A stretch of 64,000 nucleotides of DNA from Amylostereum areolatum (Eukaryota; Basidiomycota; Agaricomycetes; Russulales; Stereaceae): assembly GCA_012932865.1 (NCBI GenBank), contig SAXG01000042.1:248001-312000 (forward strand). Reading direction: 5' to 3'. The number at the start of each line of letters is the position of its first letter. Positions within the stretch are counted from its first letter, which is position 1. The notes below the pieces were generated by a model, which saw only the letters and a program-made list of their open reading frames with translations, did no database searches and was not told where the DNA came from. A program made the translations under genes and the position numbers. Below, piece after piece: positions 32,801 through 42,947 of the stretch.

Positions 32801-33557
32801 GGCGGGCTGCTGCCGATGGAGGAGAGGAGCCGGCATTATCGGCAGCGGGGGAAGAGGTAAAGGCCACTATAGGAGACGTAGACGTCGGGTTGAGAGGCGG
32901 GGACGGGGAGGAGGGTTCGCCGTCGCCGTCGTGTGGCGTTGCTGGTTGAAACTGACGGGAAGTGGGAGAGGCGTGCGTTCGTGAAGGAGCACCGCGATTG
33001 GATGCGGGTTGCTGGACTGAACATTCGCGGAGTCAGAGGAGGTCAGGGTACCAGGTATTTGAGTGTGACGCACTGGTTGATGGCTCTTCCACCCTTCTCT
33101 TCTTCGTAGCACGCGTGTCCAACGGCGCGCTCGTCCCCTCTTGCTCCGCGCTGTTTCGTTTGGATAGGCCGGGTTCGGGGGGATCTCTTGAAATGGGAGT
33201 AATCTCATGTTTCATACTCCTGCGAACTGAAGATGGACTAAAGGTAAACAGGGTGAGTGCAGTTGGACGAGCGAGTCTACTGAAAGTGACTCGCCCTTCG
33301 ACCAGTTGAAGCGCGACGTCCTCCCTTGCTGCGGGGGTTGGGTTAGGACGGGCGACAGGTTGCTCAAAGGGATTCGACGAGAAAGCATCAATGCTGCCCC
33401 ATCGCGCATGAGCCACGAACGAGCCATGTGCCGACTGAAGAACACACCCGCTCATAGTTGAAGATTGCTGTCTACGACAGAGGTAGTCGTCCCAGTCTTC
33501 ATCTGGAAGCGCCCATCGCTCGTCTTTCTCGCGATAATATTGCTCCACGGAGTCCAT
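29888..33557 (-). pseudogene. Family-X DNA polymerase (lambda/mu type, BRCT), frame broken
   Basis: Starts at ATG 33557 (MDSVEQYYREKDERW). 5' exons: 33557-33074, 33016-32385, 32307-31970, 31905-31815, 31750-31691, 31630-31559, 31497-31422 and 31360-31269. Order: disordered N-terminus, BRCT (IHARGGTVVPEFDPAEVTHI...LNWDWVLSAKR), helix-hairpin-helix (ITSEKQARSINGVGDKTATK), thumb and palm (WYRAGCRTLDDV, IEIMGSYR-RGKSTCGDIDVLITR, DILTVPWESRGAALIYYT), a 12-nt micro-exon coding GDDI, and FNRSMRLKAQKMGYSLNQRGL. The catalytic aspartates are present. One intron appears to use a GC donor. Three single-base insertions break the frame (near 31147, 30818 and 30352), and the final ~25 residues expected after VKLHPG are missing. 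Pol lambda/mu enzymes fill gaps in end joining and base repair. Sequencing error is the alternative to decay. Confidence 0.7.
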
Positions 33558-33743
33558 TTGGGTGCGTTGGAGGGAGCGCGGGCAGGAGACGGAAAGCGAG
33601 ATGGTTGATGATGGGATCACTGGCCCGGGAAAGACAAGACCCGCGGTCGCGGCTGTTCACGCGTGGGCGTCTACAACATCACATGATCCATTTACCCACG
33701 ATCACATTGTTTCGCCAATTCTCCGGAGTCCGCTTAGCCTCGC

Positions 33744-34042
33744 TGTAAGCTCACGCTTACTTACGACACCTTTCCCCGCTCCTCTCGGCCCGCGACGTTC
33801 TTACTTACGGCCTTGCTCGGCTCGATCTTCGATTAGGTTCACATCGTCCACCGCCCTTTCGTTCCCGCTCGATGCTCTTTACATCTATTTGGTACGTATG
33901 TTCTCGGATACATATACCTCGTCCTCCCGCTCCTGCTAGAGTGTTCTCTTTTTTCCTCCTTTGAATCCCACGATTTGGTCCTTTCACCTCGTGTGATTCT
34001 CCTCTCCGACACTTAGTGTAGCGCAATCACCTCGTGCTTCCA
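33744..34042 (+). repeat. Left LTR of element A
   Basis: 299 bp. It differs from the right LTR by nine substitutions, all transitions, eight of them at CpG. It starts with a short palindrome (GTAAGC...GCTTAC). Confidence 0.92.
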
Positions 34043-34168
34043 CTTTTTTTTTTTTTTGAAATCTACCAAATCAATTTTTTTACTCTTACATCTCCCTCCG
34101 CGCTCGCTCGCACCTCCACCAGTTGTCGCCAGTTGTCCAGTCCTAATGCTAACACATGTCCTCCAGCT

Positions 34169-34773
34169 CATCAGGAAAAACCTCCCTTACTAAAATCAAC
34201 AAATCGAGCAAATTGGCGCTAGTTAGAGGGGGACCTTCCTAAAGTGAACTAATGGGCTCTATTCTCACAAAACCCCGAGCACATTTCGATGCACCGTCGT
34301 CGACATTGACCTTGTCAAGAACGACCGACTAAGGAATGCATCCAATAGCCTTCTAAGTCGCGACACAGGCAGTGGCTCAGAGGAAGGGGGAATCAGGGAA
34401 CAAAGGGAGAACAGTACATTGCACTCTAAGCCGGTAAAGACTAGGAGGAAAGACTAAGGAACTAGATACATGCAGGCCAGCTATATATACTAGGGAGGGG
34501 ATGTGCACAGACCAAGGGGCACATCAGCGATGCCATCAAAGGGGATTGATCCACAGGTGTGAGATCAGATAGCGCGAGAAAGCAAGGAAAAAGCGGAGCA
34601 AAAGGGCGAACCGTGACAGACCTCATATTTGCACTTCAAATACATAGTTGAGGCCGGAAGGGTGATAGGGACCTACGTCGATGTAGTGCCTTGCAGGTTG
34701 GCAGCAGGAACAGGGAATTAGGAAGGTCCCCCTCTAATTAGTAGATTTTTAGTAAGGGAGGTTTTTCCTGATG
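34169..34773 (-). mobile_element. Inverted-repeat element, long copy, inside element A
   Basis: 605 bp with the same CATCAGGAAAAACCTCCC termini as 18919-19212 and matching subterminal blocks, in inverted orientation. It carries about 305 bp extra between GAGGTC-like repeats, so the short copy is most simply an internal deletion of this type. No transposase ORF. The flanks (GCT on the left, CTC on the right) do not give a clean 3-bp duplication. It lies between the left LTR and gag of A. Confidence 0.8.
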
Positions 34774-34783
34774 CTCCGCTGCT

Positions 34784-35823
34784 GACGCGCGCCCTCCAGC
34801 CCACCTCCAAATGTGTGTTCCTCCAGTCCCGCCACCAGAGCGTGCACCCAGTCGCCCGACATTGCGCCCACCACCCGTTCCGGCTCTTCTGCTTTCATCC
34901 CGTCACCGGTCGTCATTTCCCCGGCGCTGTCTGACTCTTCCCAGCTGGTTGCCACTCCCAGCTTGTCTGTCCTCAACGAAGCATTCGCATCTGGCCTTTC
35001 TGGGTCCCCTTCTCGCCTGGTTAGCCCGGAATCCCCCTCCTCGGCACCTGCATCTGGACGGGCCTCACGAGCTTCCTCGACGCATTTATCCGATCTCTCA
35101 GCTTCAACCCCCGCCTGTCCGAAAGCAGCCCCCGAGGACACCACCAAGGCTCCTTTGGACGAAGCAGCTGACGCCACAGACTGGCCACTCCTCGTCTCGC
35201 TTTTAGATTACGCCTTGTCATCCGTCTCAAGGGTGTCGACACCATCTTCTCCCTCTGCCCCCACCTTTTGCCTACCTCCCATCCTTTTGCCTTCTCCTTC
35301 ACCGTTGCCTTCACCGTTGCCTTCACCGTTGCCTTCACCGTTGCCTTCACCTTCGCCCTCACCTTCCCCTGCATTCTCCCCTACCCCAGAACCGTCTCGT
35401 TCTCCATCCCCGGTTCACACTCCTCACCAAGTCGAATCCTCGGACGATGACGATGCCCCTTCCCGCCTCATCTTTCAAAAAATGGCTTCAAACACACAAG
35501 GCCGCCTGGCGTCGATCACGGCAACCCGGAACAAGGACGCACCCACCCTCAACAATGACGGGGTCTTCACGATTGCCATCCTCGATGATTTCGAGGAAGA
35601 ATGCCGCTGCCTTTTCCGCAACCTCGGCATCTTCTCGCGCCCGGAGCTACAGGTCGTCGAACTCCTCAGCAGTTTCCAGAACCCTTGTATCAGGAACTGG
35701 ATCCGCATGAACAAGATTGAGATCGTCGACTACTCGTTTGTCACGTTCATGGCTGCCATCCGTGTATGCTTGCTCGGTCCCACCTGGGCCTTCGACATGC
35801 AGCAACAGATTCACCGCCTTTGA
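34784..35823 (+). pseudogene. Gag region of element A (broken)
   Basis: An open frame without a convincing ATG, preceded by TGA at 34783. The N-terminal half is Ser/Pro/Ala-rich and includes a (CCTTCACCGTTG)n minisatellite coding SPLP repeats. The C-terminal half resembles a capsid domain (LDDFEEECRCLFRNLGIF, ELQVVELLSSFQNPCIRNW). It stops at 35823. Gag-like sequence continues in other frames to about 36290, where EHLGCYSCRQYYAGH recalls a zinc knuckle, so frameshifts have accumulated. Confidence 0.65.
35296..35343 (+). repeat. 12-bp minisatellite in element A gag
   Basis: Four tandem copies of CCTTCACCGTTG encoding Ser-Pro-Leu-Pro repeats, followed by related degenerate units. Confidence 0.9.
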
Positions 35824-36221
35824 CAAGGCGACAGCCGCTCGTTTCACCGTGGAGTCTATCAAGGCCTACCTTGCCCCCACTCCCTTCTTCCTAGGGGACG
35901 AAGCGCTGCGAACGGTCCTCTCTGGTGGTCTGAACCCAATTCTCCACATCAAGCGCCCAAGAACAGTGGTCTGGTGATTGCCTCGTACGATGACTGGGTC
36001 ATCGGAGTCAAGGCCCTCGATGCGGACCGGGTCTAGGAGAAACTGGAATGCGCAAGTGAGCTGCAGCAGCAACAAAAGTCGAAGCCGTCCCTTCTGCAAC
36101 ACATGAACACTCCTCGGGTGTACACCGCCAACGGAACACCTTCATCATCATCATCCACCATCCGCCGCTTCCCCGACCAACTCACCAACAATGAACGCCG
36201 GATCCTTCGGGAGCACCTCGG

Positions 36222-38968
36222 TTGCTACAGTTGCCGGCAATATTATGCGGGCCACATGCAGACGGCTGCCCCCGTGGCAAGGACAACCCCCTCACCAATG
36301 CAGAATGCCCCACCATCAACGAGAATACCACCGTGGTTGCCAAAGCTAGGCATGACTGTTCAGCTTCATCGTCATTAAGCAAGGGGAAGGAGCGCGCGAT
36401 CGCTTCCACCGTCACCAAGCGTGAACCGAGTGTCCTTCCAAGTGCCACCGAGGACTACGTTCGGTGGGCCGCGCTTGACGACAGTCCTGACTCCGGCTCC
36501 GACCAAGCTTATTATGAGGAGTACGTCGCCTGTCCGCCCATCACCAGTCCCTTCCCTGCCCGTCCCTCTACCCTGTCTCCCCTCCACCCTGTCCTGATGT
36601 CTCCTGTAGTAGTCGCGGCTTCGGTGGGCGTACCCAATGCGCCCCTGCCCGATAGAGACGAGGCACCGTTGATTGCCCCTCCCCTGCTCTGGCACTGTGC
36701 TATCTGTGGCGATACAACCCGGATAACTGGCTGTGCGCTAATCAATGACGGCTCACAGGTAGTACTCATCCACGCAAGCACGGCCGACAAAGCAGGATGC
36801 CGTCGACTCAAGCTCACGAAGCCTATAGATTTAGGGTCGGCGTTCAGCGGTGGCTCAGATCCCTCCATTACCTTACCTTCCTCGTCCCCTGCATCATCAG
36901 CTCCAGCATCATTGTTTCCTTCTCCATCCCGTCCTTCCTCATTGGTTGCCACCGAATATGTTAAACTGCACTTAGAATCATTGGACGGCTCCTATCACCC
37001 TCGTGTTTTCCGCACTCTCGTTGTCCCTTCCCTTGCATTCCCAGTTCTCCTTGGCCTACTATGGCTCGCCCATAATAAAATTGTCATTTCGGCAAGCACC
37101 AGGACAGTCTACGTGCCCGAGAAGAGATACAGCCTCCTTGATCCTGCGATTCCGGTTCCTAACCCCATTGTTCCTTCCCCCGCGGAGCGTAGGCACTCTT
37201 TGCGCCTGTCGTCGGGACGTCTGCTGTCACAGCGTGTGCGTGCAGACCTTTGCAATGTGGCCGACGAAATCCTGCGTCTTGGCCCCTCACTTCAACTTGG
37301 ACTGCCCATGTCACTACCAAAGAATGTCGCGGCCGCTGTACAACAACGCCTCGAGAGGCTAACCCACCTCGACCAATATGCCGAGCTGGACCGTTCAATG
37401 AAGTCAAAGAATGCGGACCTTTTCCCAGCGGACATCCCGCCGGTTGAGAGTCTACCGACAAATGTATACCATCGGATCAAACTAAAGGACGCGACAAAGA
37501 CAATCAAGCTTCGCCAGTATGCCTGCCCACGGAAGTACCGTGAAGCATGGTGCACACTCCTCGACCAGCACCTTGAGGCCGGCTGTATCCACCCTTCCTC
37601 TTCCCCTTTCGCTTCACCCACCTTCATCATACCCAAGTCTGACCCTACTGTCCTACCCTGCTGGGTAAACAACTATCAACACCTTAACGCAAACACGGTC
37701 CCGGACCAGCATCCACTCCCTCGAATTGACAACATCCTCGCAGATTGCGCAAAAGGACAGTTCTGGGGGAAGATGGACATGACAAACTCATTTTTCCAGA
37801 CTCGGGTGCACCTGGACGACATCCACCTCACAGCGGTTACAATGCCCTTCGGCCTGTATGAATGGATGGTCATGCCAATGGGCGGTCGGAACGCACCTGC
37901 AACACACCAGCGGCGCATGACAATAGCCTTGAGGCACCTAATAGGCAAGATTTGCCACATCTATCTGGACGACATCATCATCTGGTCTCAGACCCTAGCG
38001 GAACACTGCAAGAATATACAAGCTGTTTTGGACACCCTCCAAGGAGCCTCCCTTTTCGTGTCACTGAAGAAGACGTTGCTGTTCTGCGATGAGTTGCATT
38101 TCCTTGGCCACCACATATCACACGACGGGATACAAGCCGACCGTGCGAAAGCATCCCGGATCGAAGAGTGGCCGGTTCCAAAGTGCGCAAAGGATGTGCG
38201 CGCCTTCCTCGGCCTCGTCCGCTACCTCGCCTCGTTCCTGCCAGCACTAGCGGAACATACACGCAGCCTGACACCGCTCACGCACAAGGACTGTGACAAA
38301 CATTTCCCCCCTTGGCAGGCCAACCACCAGGCTGCCTTCGAGGCCATCAAGGCTCTCGTCATCAGCCGGGACTGTCTCACCACCATCAACCACAAGGCAC
38401 CCAGCAAGAACAAGATCTTCGTTACAACTGACGCCAGCGATTTCCGTGCAGGTGCAGTCATTTCGTGGGGATTGACCTGGGAGTCTGCGCATCCGGTTGC
38501 TTTCGACTCCTACGCATTCAAAGGAGCCGAACTCAATTACCCGGTACACGATAAGGAGCTGTTTGCGATTGTCATCGCGATGAAGAAGTGGCGTGTCGAC
38601 CTCGCAGGTTCCGAATTCATTGTGCGCACCGACCACAAGACTCTCGAACATTTCATGACACAACACAATCTGTCTCACCGACAAGCACATTGGCAGGAAC
38701 TCATGGCTGATTATGTGTTCGACATCAAGTACGTTCCTGGGGTCGACAACCCAGTCGCCGATGCCCTCTCACGCCTCGAGGTTTCGGAGGGCGACACTGC
38801 CAATCCAATAATTGCGGCAGCCGCTCTGGCCATGCCGGTTTTCCAGGACCCCAACATTGCGAAGGCTTACGCTTGCGCATCAACGCTTGCGGTGGGCCCA
38901 GACGAGAACTTCCTGGCTGATGTCCGTGAAGGGTACACCCTCAATCCCTTCTGCGTCAAACTGCAATC
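36222..38968 (+). CDS. Pol of element A, 5' part (protease-like, RT, RNase H)
   Basis: A continuous frame of about 915 codons, cut by element B after 38968. Order: a linker, a retropepsin-like segment in which NDGS stands where DSG/DTG is usual (near residue 185), RT with LPRIDNILADCAKGQFWGKMD, MPFGLYEWMVMPMG and the YLDD box (HIYLDDIIIW), then RNase H (FVTTDASDFRAGAVISWG, YPVHDKELFAIV, VRTDHKTLEHF). The reading frame resumes in the same phase after element B at 52562. It is probably not expressed as a full polyprotein. Confidence 0.85.
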
Positions 38969-39383
38969 TGTTGAAGATAGTAATGCGGACGATCTCTAGC
39001 TTCAACTACATTATGTAATATGTGATGGAAAGGAACGGAAGGTTCTGGGAAGAACCAGAACAATATGGAATCGGCTGTGCGAGGCTGTGTGAAGCATGTG
39101 ATTCTTACTGTACGCTTTCACATGAAAGCTGTGGTGGATGACTGAGCGCACTCTTGGCACTGATTAATTATGCTACACTATGGCACCACTTTCTTACGGC
39201 TTTTATGATTGGCTCTTATGGCACAGCGGTTTGGGTATATAAGGCTCTCGTATTTCGTCCTGCCTCCTCACTCGAAGTATCCCTTCGACTGAGGTAAGCA
39301 ATCCTTTATACCTTCTACCTATTTCTCTTTGGCTTACATACCTTACTATAGCGTCTTACTGACTTGTATAAGTCTGTTCAACA
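38969..39383 (+). repeat. Left LTR of element B
   Basis: 415 bp, TG...CA. It contains GGTATATAAGG near 39234-39244, a good TATA box for the element's own promoter. Confidence 0.9.
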
Positions 39384-39395
39384 GGTTATGGGCCC
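39384..39395 (+). promoter_or_regulatory. Primer-binding site of element B (initiator tRNA-Met internal type)
   Basis: GGTTATGGGCCC directly abuts the left LTR. It resembles the Drosophila copia primer site, which pairs with the anticodon region of a half-length initiator tRNA-Met rather than the tRNA 3' end. The match to the copia site is from memory and should be checked. Confidence 0.55.
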
Positions 39396-40133
39396 TGGCC
39401 TATCTATCTAACCCTCAAGTCGTACAAAGTTCTTCAAAGGTGAGTAACTTTCATTAGTCCCACTCGCTCCCCAATTTGCTTGGCCCCGGGCCTTGCATTG
39501 TGTCCTCACCCTGAAGGGGTAACGCGAGCACGGCGAGGGAGCCCTGAAGCGGGCAGAAGCCATTGCGAGTCCTCTAGTCATCCATCCCTCTGCGCGCTAC
39601 GATACAGTTTGGCCCATTAGGGGCATGGTCTTTTACTTACCCAGGTTGCATGCGGGTGTTTTGTTCCCAGCCGCCCTGAAGACGTCTTAGGACGTGTAGT
39701 GTCGTAGCACCCTGAAACCAAGTGACCTCACTTGAGGAAGCTGGCAGGAAGGGCCTCTGGCGACGCTCGTGTCGTCGCTAAGCCAGTACATAATTACTAT
39801 ACTTAGGTAATTAGGCAAGCGCTGGGGGAGCCTAGCGTGACACTATAGGTGCTTGTGAACGGTTGGCTGGTGCCCTTAAGTGCGGACCGGTTTAGGTGTC
39901 CCAATCCAGAGGGAGGTAGTCAATCCACCCTGGAGCACCTGTTACAACTGCGCATCACATACTATAACTGTTCATACAAGTACTATAGGTGCGCATGGAC
40001 GTCGAGGCAGAGCAGGAACCTTTGGGTTTCTGGTTTAGAGTACAGACACAGGGGAGGGTTGCTGCCTCTTTGTGACTTTGGGGATCTGGGTCTGACCGCT
40101 CCTCAACCCAGATTATCGCCACCAAGACTTATC

Positions 40134-42947
40134 ATGTCTTCAAACTCGCTCCCTTCCAGCTTCGTCAAACTTGATGCGACGAACTGGAAATCCTGGTCGC
40201 GCAACATGCAGGACCTGCTGCAGAGCAGGAAACTGTGGCGTATCGTCAATGGCCAGAAGCCTTGTCCCTCGACGAGCACAGAGATCACTGGCTTCGAAAA
40301 GAAGAAGAAGGATGCGGAAGCCAAGGGTGAACTTACCATCCAAATTACATCGGCACCCAAGTTGGAACTCTCCACTCTCTCTGGCAAAGACTACAATGAA
40401 GTCAGAGGAGACTGGGAAGATGATGATGATGCAGCCTTCGGTCTTCTCAAGCTTGCTTGCGTCACTGCTGTGCGCAGCAAGATAGAGTACTGCACATTGT
40501 CCTATGGCGCCTGGGAGGTCCTGGAGGGGATCTACTCCAGACCTGGCATCATGACCGCATTCACCAGCTTCGATCTCTACCAACAACATCGCCTCTCCGA
40601 GTCAGAGCCCCTTTGTCCTCAAATCGACAAGATGACAGAGGAGTACAATATCCTAGGCGATAATGGTCTCGGACTATCCGACATGTTCCACGCCTTCGTC
40701 GTCCTCAAGGCTCTCCCTGACTCCTTCCAGGAGTTAGTTCCTGTCATCCTCAACTCCTTCCCTGACATCACCAAGGCGAATTCTGAAGATATTTTCATTC
40801 ACATCATTGAGGAGGAGTCTCGTCGCAAGAGTAAAGTCGCTACCCTCGCGTTCTCCAAGGCAGGAGGAAAAGGAAAGGGAGGAGGATTCTCATCGTCGTC
40901 ATCTGCGCAGAAGAAAAACAACAAGGACCTCAAATGTTACTACTGCGACAAGCCTGGCCACAAAAGGGCTGAATGTTGCAAGCACAAGAAGGATGAGGAA
41001 GAGGCGAAGAAGAAAGGTGGAGGGGGCGGTGGCGGGGGACCTACTGTAAATACCTTGCAGGCGTCTTCATCTTCGGACGCCAATGACATGAAGGTTTCCT
41101 GGTATATCGCCCCTGGGCACACCCGTTGGATGTTGGATTCTGGCTGTTCACAACATGTAACCCCGCATCGAGGCGATTTCGAGTCGTACACACCGTTAAA
41201 GGACTCGCGTCCAATAACACTCGGAAATGGCGGCCAGATGACCTATATAGGCGTTGGCATGGTGCGCGCGGTCTCTGTTGTTGAAGGGAAACGAATGGAG
41301 GTTACCCTGAACAAGGTCCTCCATGCCCCTCTCGCTATGCACCGGTTCATTTCGGTCGGCATGCTTGAGGAACGGGGTTTCACCATTGAACTCCGTGGGT
41401 CTGGCAGACGCACCATTTCAAAGGGAGACACTACTGTGGGGCACGTCACAAAGCAGGAAAATGTATACTGGATCACGTTACACCCTGCGCCCACAGTAAT
41501 GGTCAACTCGGTGAAAGCGGAAAAGGTCAAAATGACTACGGCAGACATTATGCACCAACGATTTGGACACGTCTCTCATGGTACACTCACAAAGTTAACA
41601 CCAGACATTGTCAAAGGAGTGCACGTTGACCCAGCATCTTGTCCCTCTGATCACTGCCATGGTTGTCAGATGGGAAAGTCAACACATCAAACATTCCCGG
41701 TTTCAGAGAAACGCGCTATGCGGGTGTTGAGAAAGATTCATTCTGACCTAGCAGGACCCATGCGTATAAAATCGATCCAAGGAAATACCTATATGGCTAC
41801 GTTCCTCGACGATAGTTCGTCTTTCGGTGCTATCTACTATCTGAAGGCAAAAAGCGAGTTCGTGAAAGTGTTCGAGCACTTCAGAGTGTGGGCCGAAAAT
41901 CAGACGGGCGAAAAGATAGGAATCTTCCACTCCGATCATGGAGGGGAGTTCACTAGCTGGGAACTTGAGGATCGGTTCAAAGAACTGGGAATAGAACATC
42001 ACATGTCTGTGCCGTACACGCCACAACTTAATGGACGAGCGGAACGATTCAATCGTACGATCCTTGAAAAGGCGATGGCTATGCTTCACCATGCTGGCCT
42101 TAGCTTAGGATTCTGGCAGTATGCAGTCGAAGCTGCTGTCCACATCTACAATCGTACACCAACTCGGATCCAACAGTGGCACACTCCACTTGAGCGCTGG
42201 ACAAAGGGAAAGGATATTCCCAATGTCACGTACCTTAGGGTATTTGGTTGCGCTGCTAAGGCATTCATAGTCAAGGACAAACATCACAAGCTACAAGGAA
42301 AGACATTCCCTGCGACGTTCATTGGCTATGAACCCGGTTCCAGTGGGTATCGGTTGTGGGTAAAGGAAAAGAGAACCATGGTCATCGCTGCCTACGGCGA
42401 GGTAGACTTTGACGAAACCTCTTTCCCGGCAAAACCGAGTTTGCCAGCTCCGGTTCAGCCGCCACCTGTTGTGCGTCTGGAAGATTTAGTTCCAGATGTT
42501 GAAATTCCTGAGAAGCATCGTCACGCTCGACCATCGGCACCTACTCAAGCCGATCCTGGTCCTGCAGCAGACGAAGAAAAGAAAGACGGTGGTGAGGAAG
42601 AAGTTGAAACCCCACCGTCTGAGCATGAAGAGGAAGAGGTCAAGGAGACGGAGTCTGTCATCTCTGACCTCACTACCCTTTCTCCATCCCCTTCACCACC
42701 ACAAACTCCACCGCGTACTCCTGCAGTGGGAGTTACACCGCTCCCTCAAACTCCTCAAACTAGTCGGTACCACGACGCTCTGGCAAACCCCCCACATGCA
42801 GACTACTCCCCACCTTCGCATGAGCCTGTCACGCCTGAACAAAGGCCACGGCGGAATCGTGCAGGTTTGAACCCGCGCTACAACAATCCAGATAATGCGT
42901 ATGGTGCAGGGAGGTCTAGCCAGGTCGATGCGACTATGGGCAGATGA
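40134..42947 (+). CDS. Gag-protease-integrase of element B
   Basis: Starts MSSNSLPSSFVKLD at ATG 40134; the open frame upstream to 39849 is leader. A UBN2-type Gag (LDATNWKSWSRNMQDLL) is followed by a zinc knuckle CYYCDKPGHKRAEC, protease WMLDSGCSQHVTP, pre-integrase (MHQRFGHVSHGTL...CHGCQMGKSTHQ) and integrase with its catalytic residues (IHSDLAGPM, HSDHGGEF, NGRAERFNRT). An acidic/Pro-rich linker leads to an in-frame TGA at 42945-42947, after which the same frame continues into RT. In copia elements gag-pol is normally one frame, so this TGA is premature. CGA to TGA by CpG decay would explain it. Confidence 0.88.
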   Translation: MSSNSLPSSFVKLDATNWKSWSRNMQDLLQSRKLWRIVNGQKPCPSTSTEITGFEKKKKDAEAKGELTIQITSAPKLELSTLSGKDYNEVRGDWEDDDDAAFGLLKLACVTAVRSKIEYCTLSYGAWEVLEGIYSRPGIMTAFTSFDLYQQHRLSESEPLCPQIDKMTEEYNILGDNGLGLSDMFHAFVVLKALPDSFQELVPVILNSFPDITKANSEDIFIHIIEEESRRKSKVATLAFSKAGGKGKGGGFSSSSSAQKKNNKDLKCYYCDKPGHKRAECCKHKKDEEEAKKKGGGGGGGGPTVNTLQASSSSDANDMKVSWYIAPGHTRWMLDSGCSQHVTPHRGDFESYTPLKDSRPITLGNGGQMTYIGVGMVRAVSVVEGKRMEVTLNKVLHAPLAMHRFISVGMLEERGFTIELRGSGRRTISKGDTTVGHVTKQENVYWITLHPAPTVMVNSVKAEKVKMTTADIMHQRFGHVSHGTLTKLTPDIVKGVHVDPASCPSDHCHGCQMGKSTHQTFPVSEKRAMRVLRKIHSDLAGPMRIKSIQGNTYMATFLDDSSSFGAIYYLKAKSEFVKVFEHFRVWAENQTGEKIGIFHSDHGGEFTSWELEDRFKELGIEHHMSVPYTPQLNGRAERFNRTILEKAMAMLHHAGLSLGFWQYAVEAAVHIYNRTPTRIQQWHTPLERWTKGKDIPNVTYLRVFGCAAKAFIVKDKHHKLQGKTFPATFIGYEPGSSGYRLWVKEKRTMVIAAYGEVDFDETSFPAKPSLPAPVQPPPVVRLEDLVPDVEIPEKHRHARPSAPTQADPGPAADEEKKDGGEEEVETPPSEHEEEEVKETESVISDLTTLSPSPSPPQTPPRTPAVGVTPLPQTPQTSRYHDALANPPHADYSPPSHEPVTPEQRPRRNRAGLNPRYNNPDNAYGAGRSSQVDATMGR

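Noticed and set aside
34169..34773. Treating this as a solo LTR
   Set aside because: The ends are inverted repeats, not TG...CA, and the 294-bp relative has a 3-bp rather than a 5-bp duplication.
35296..35343. CRISPR-like spaced repeat
   Set aside because: It is a contiguous 12-bp coding minisatellite without spacers, in a eukaryotic retroelement.
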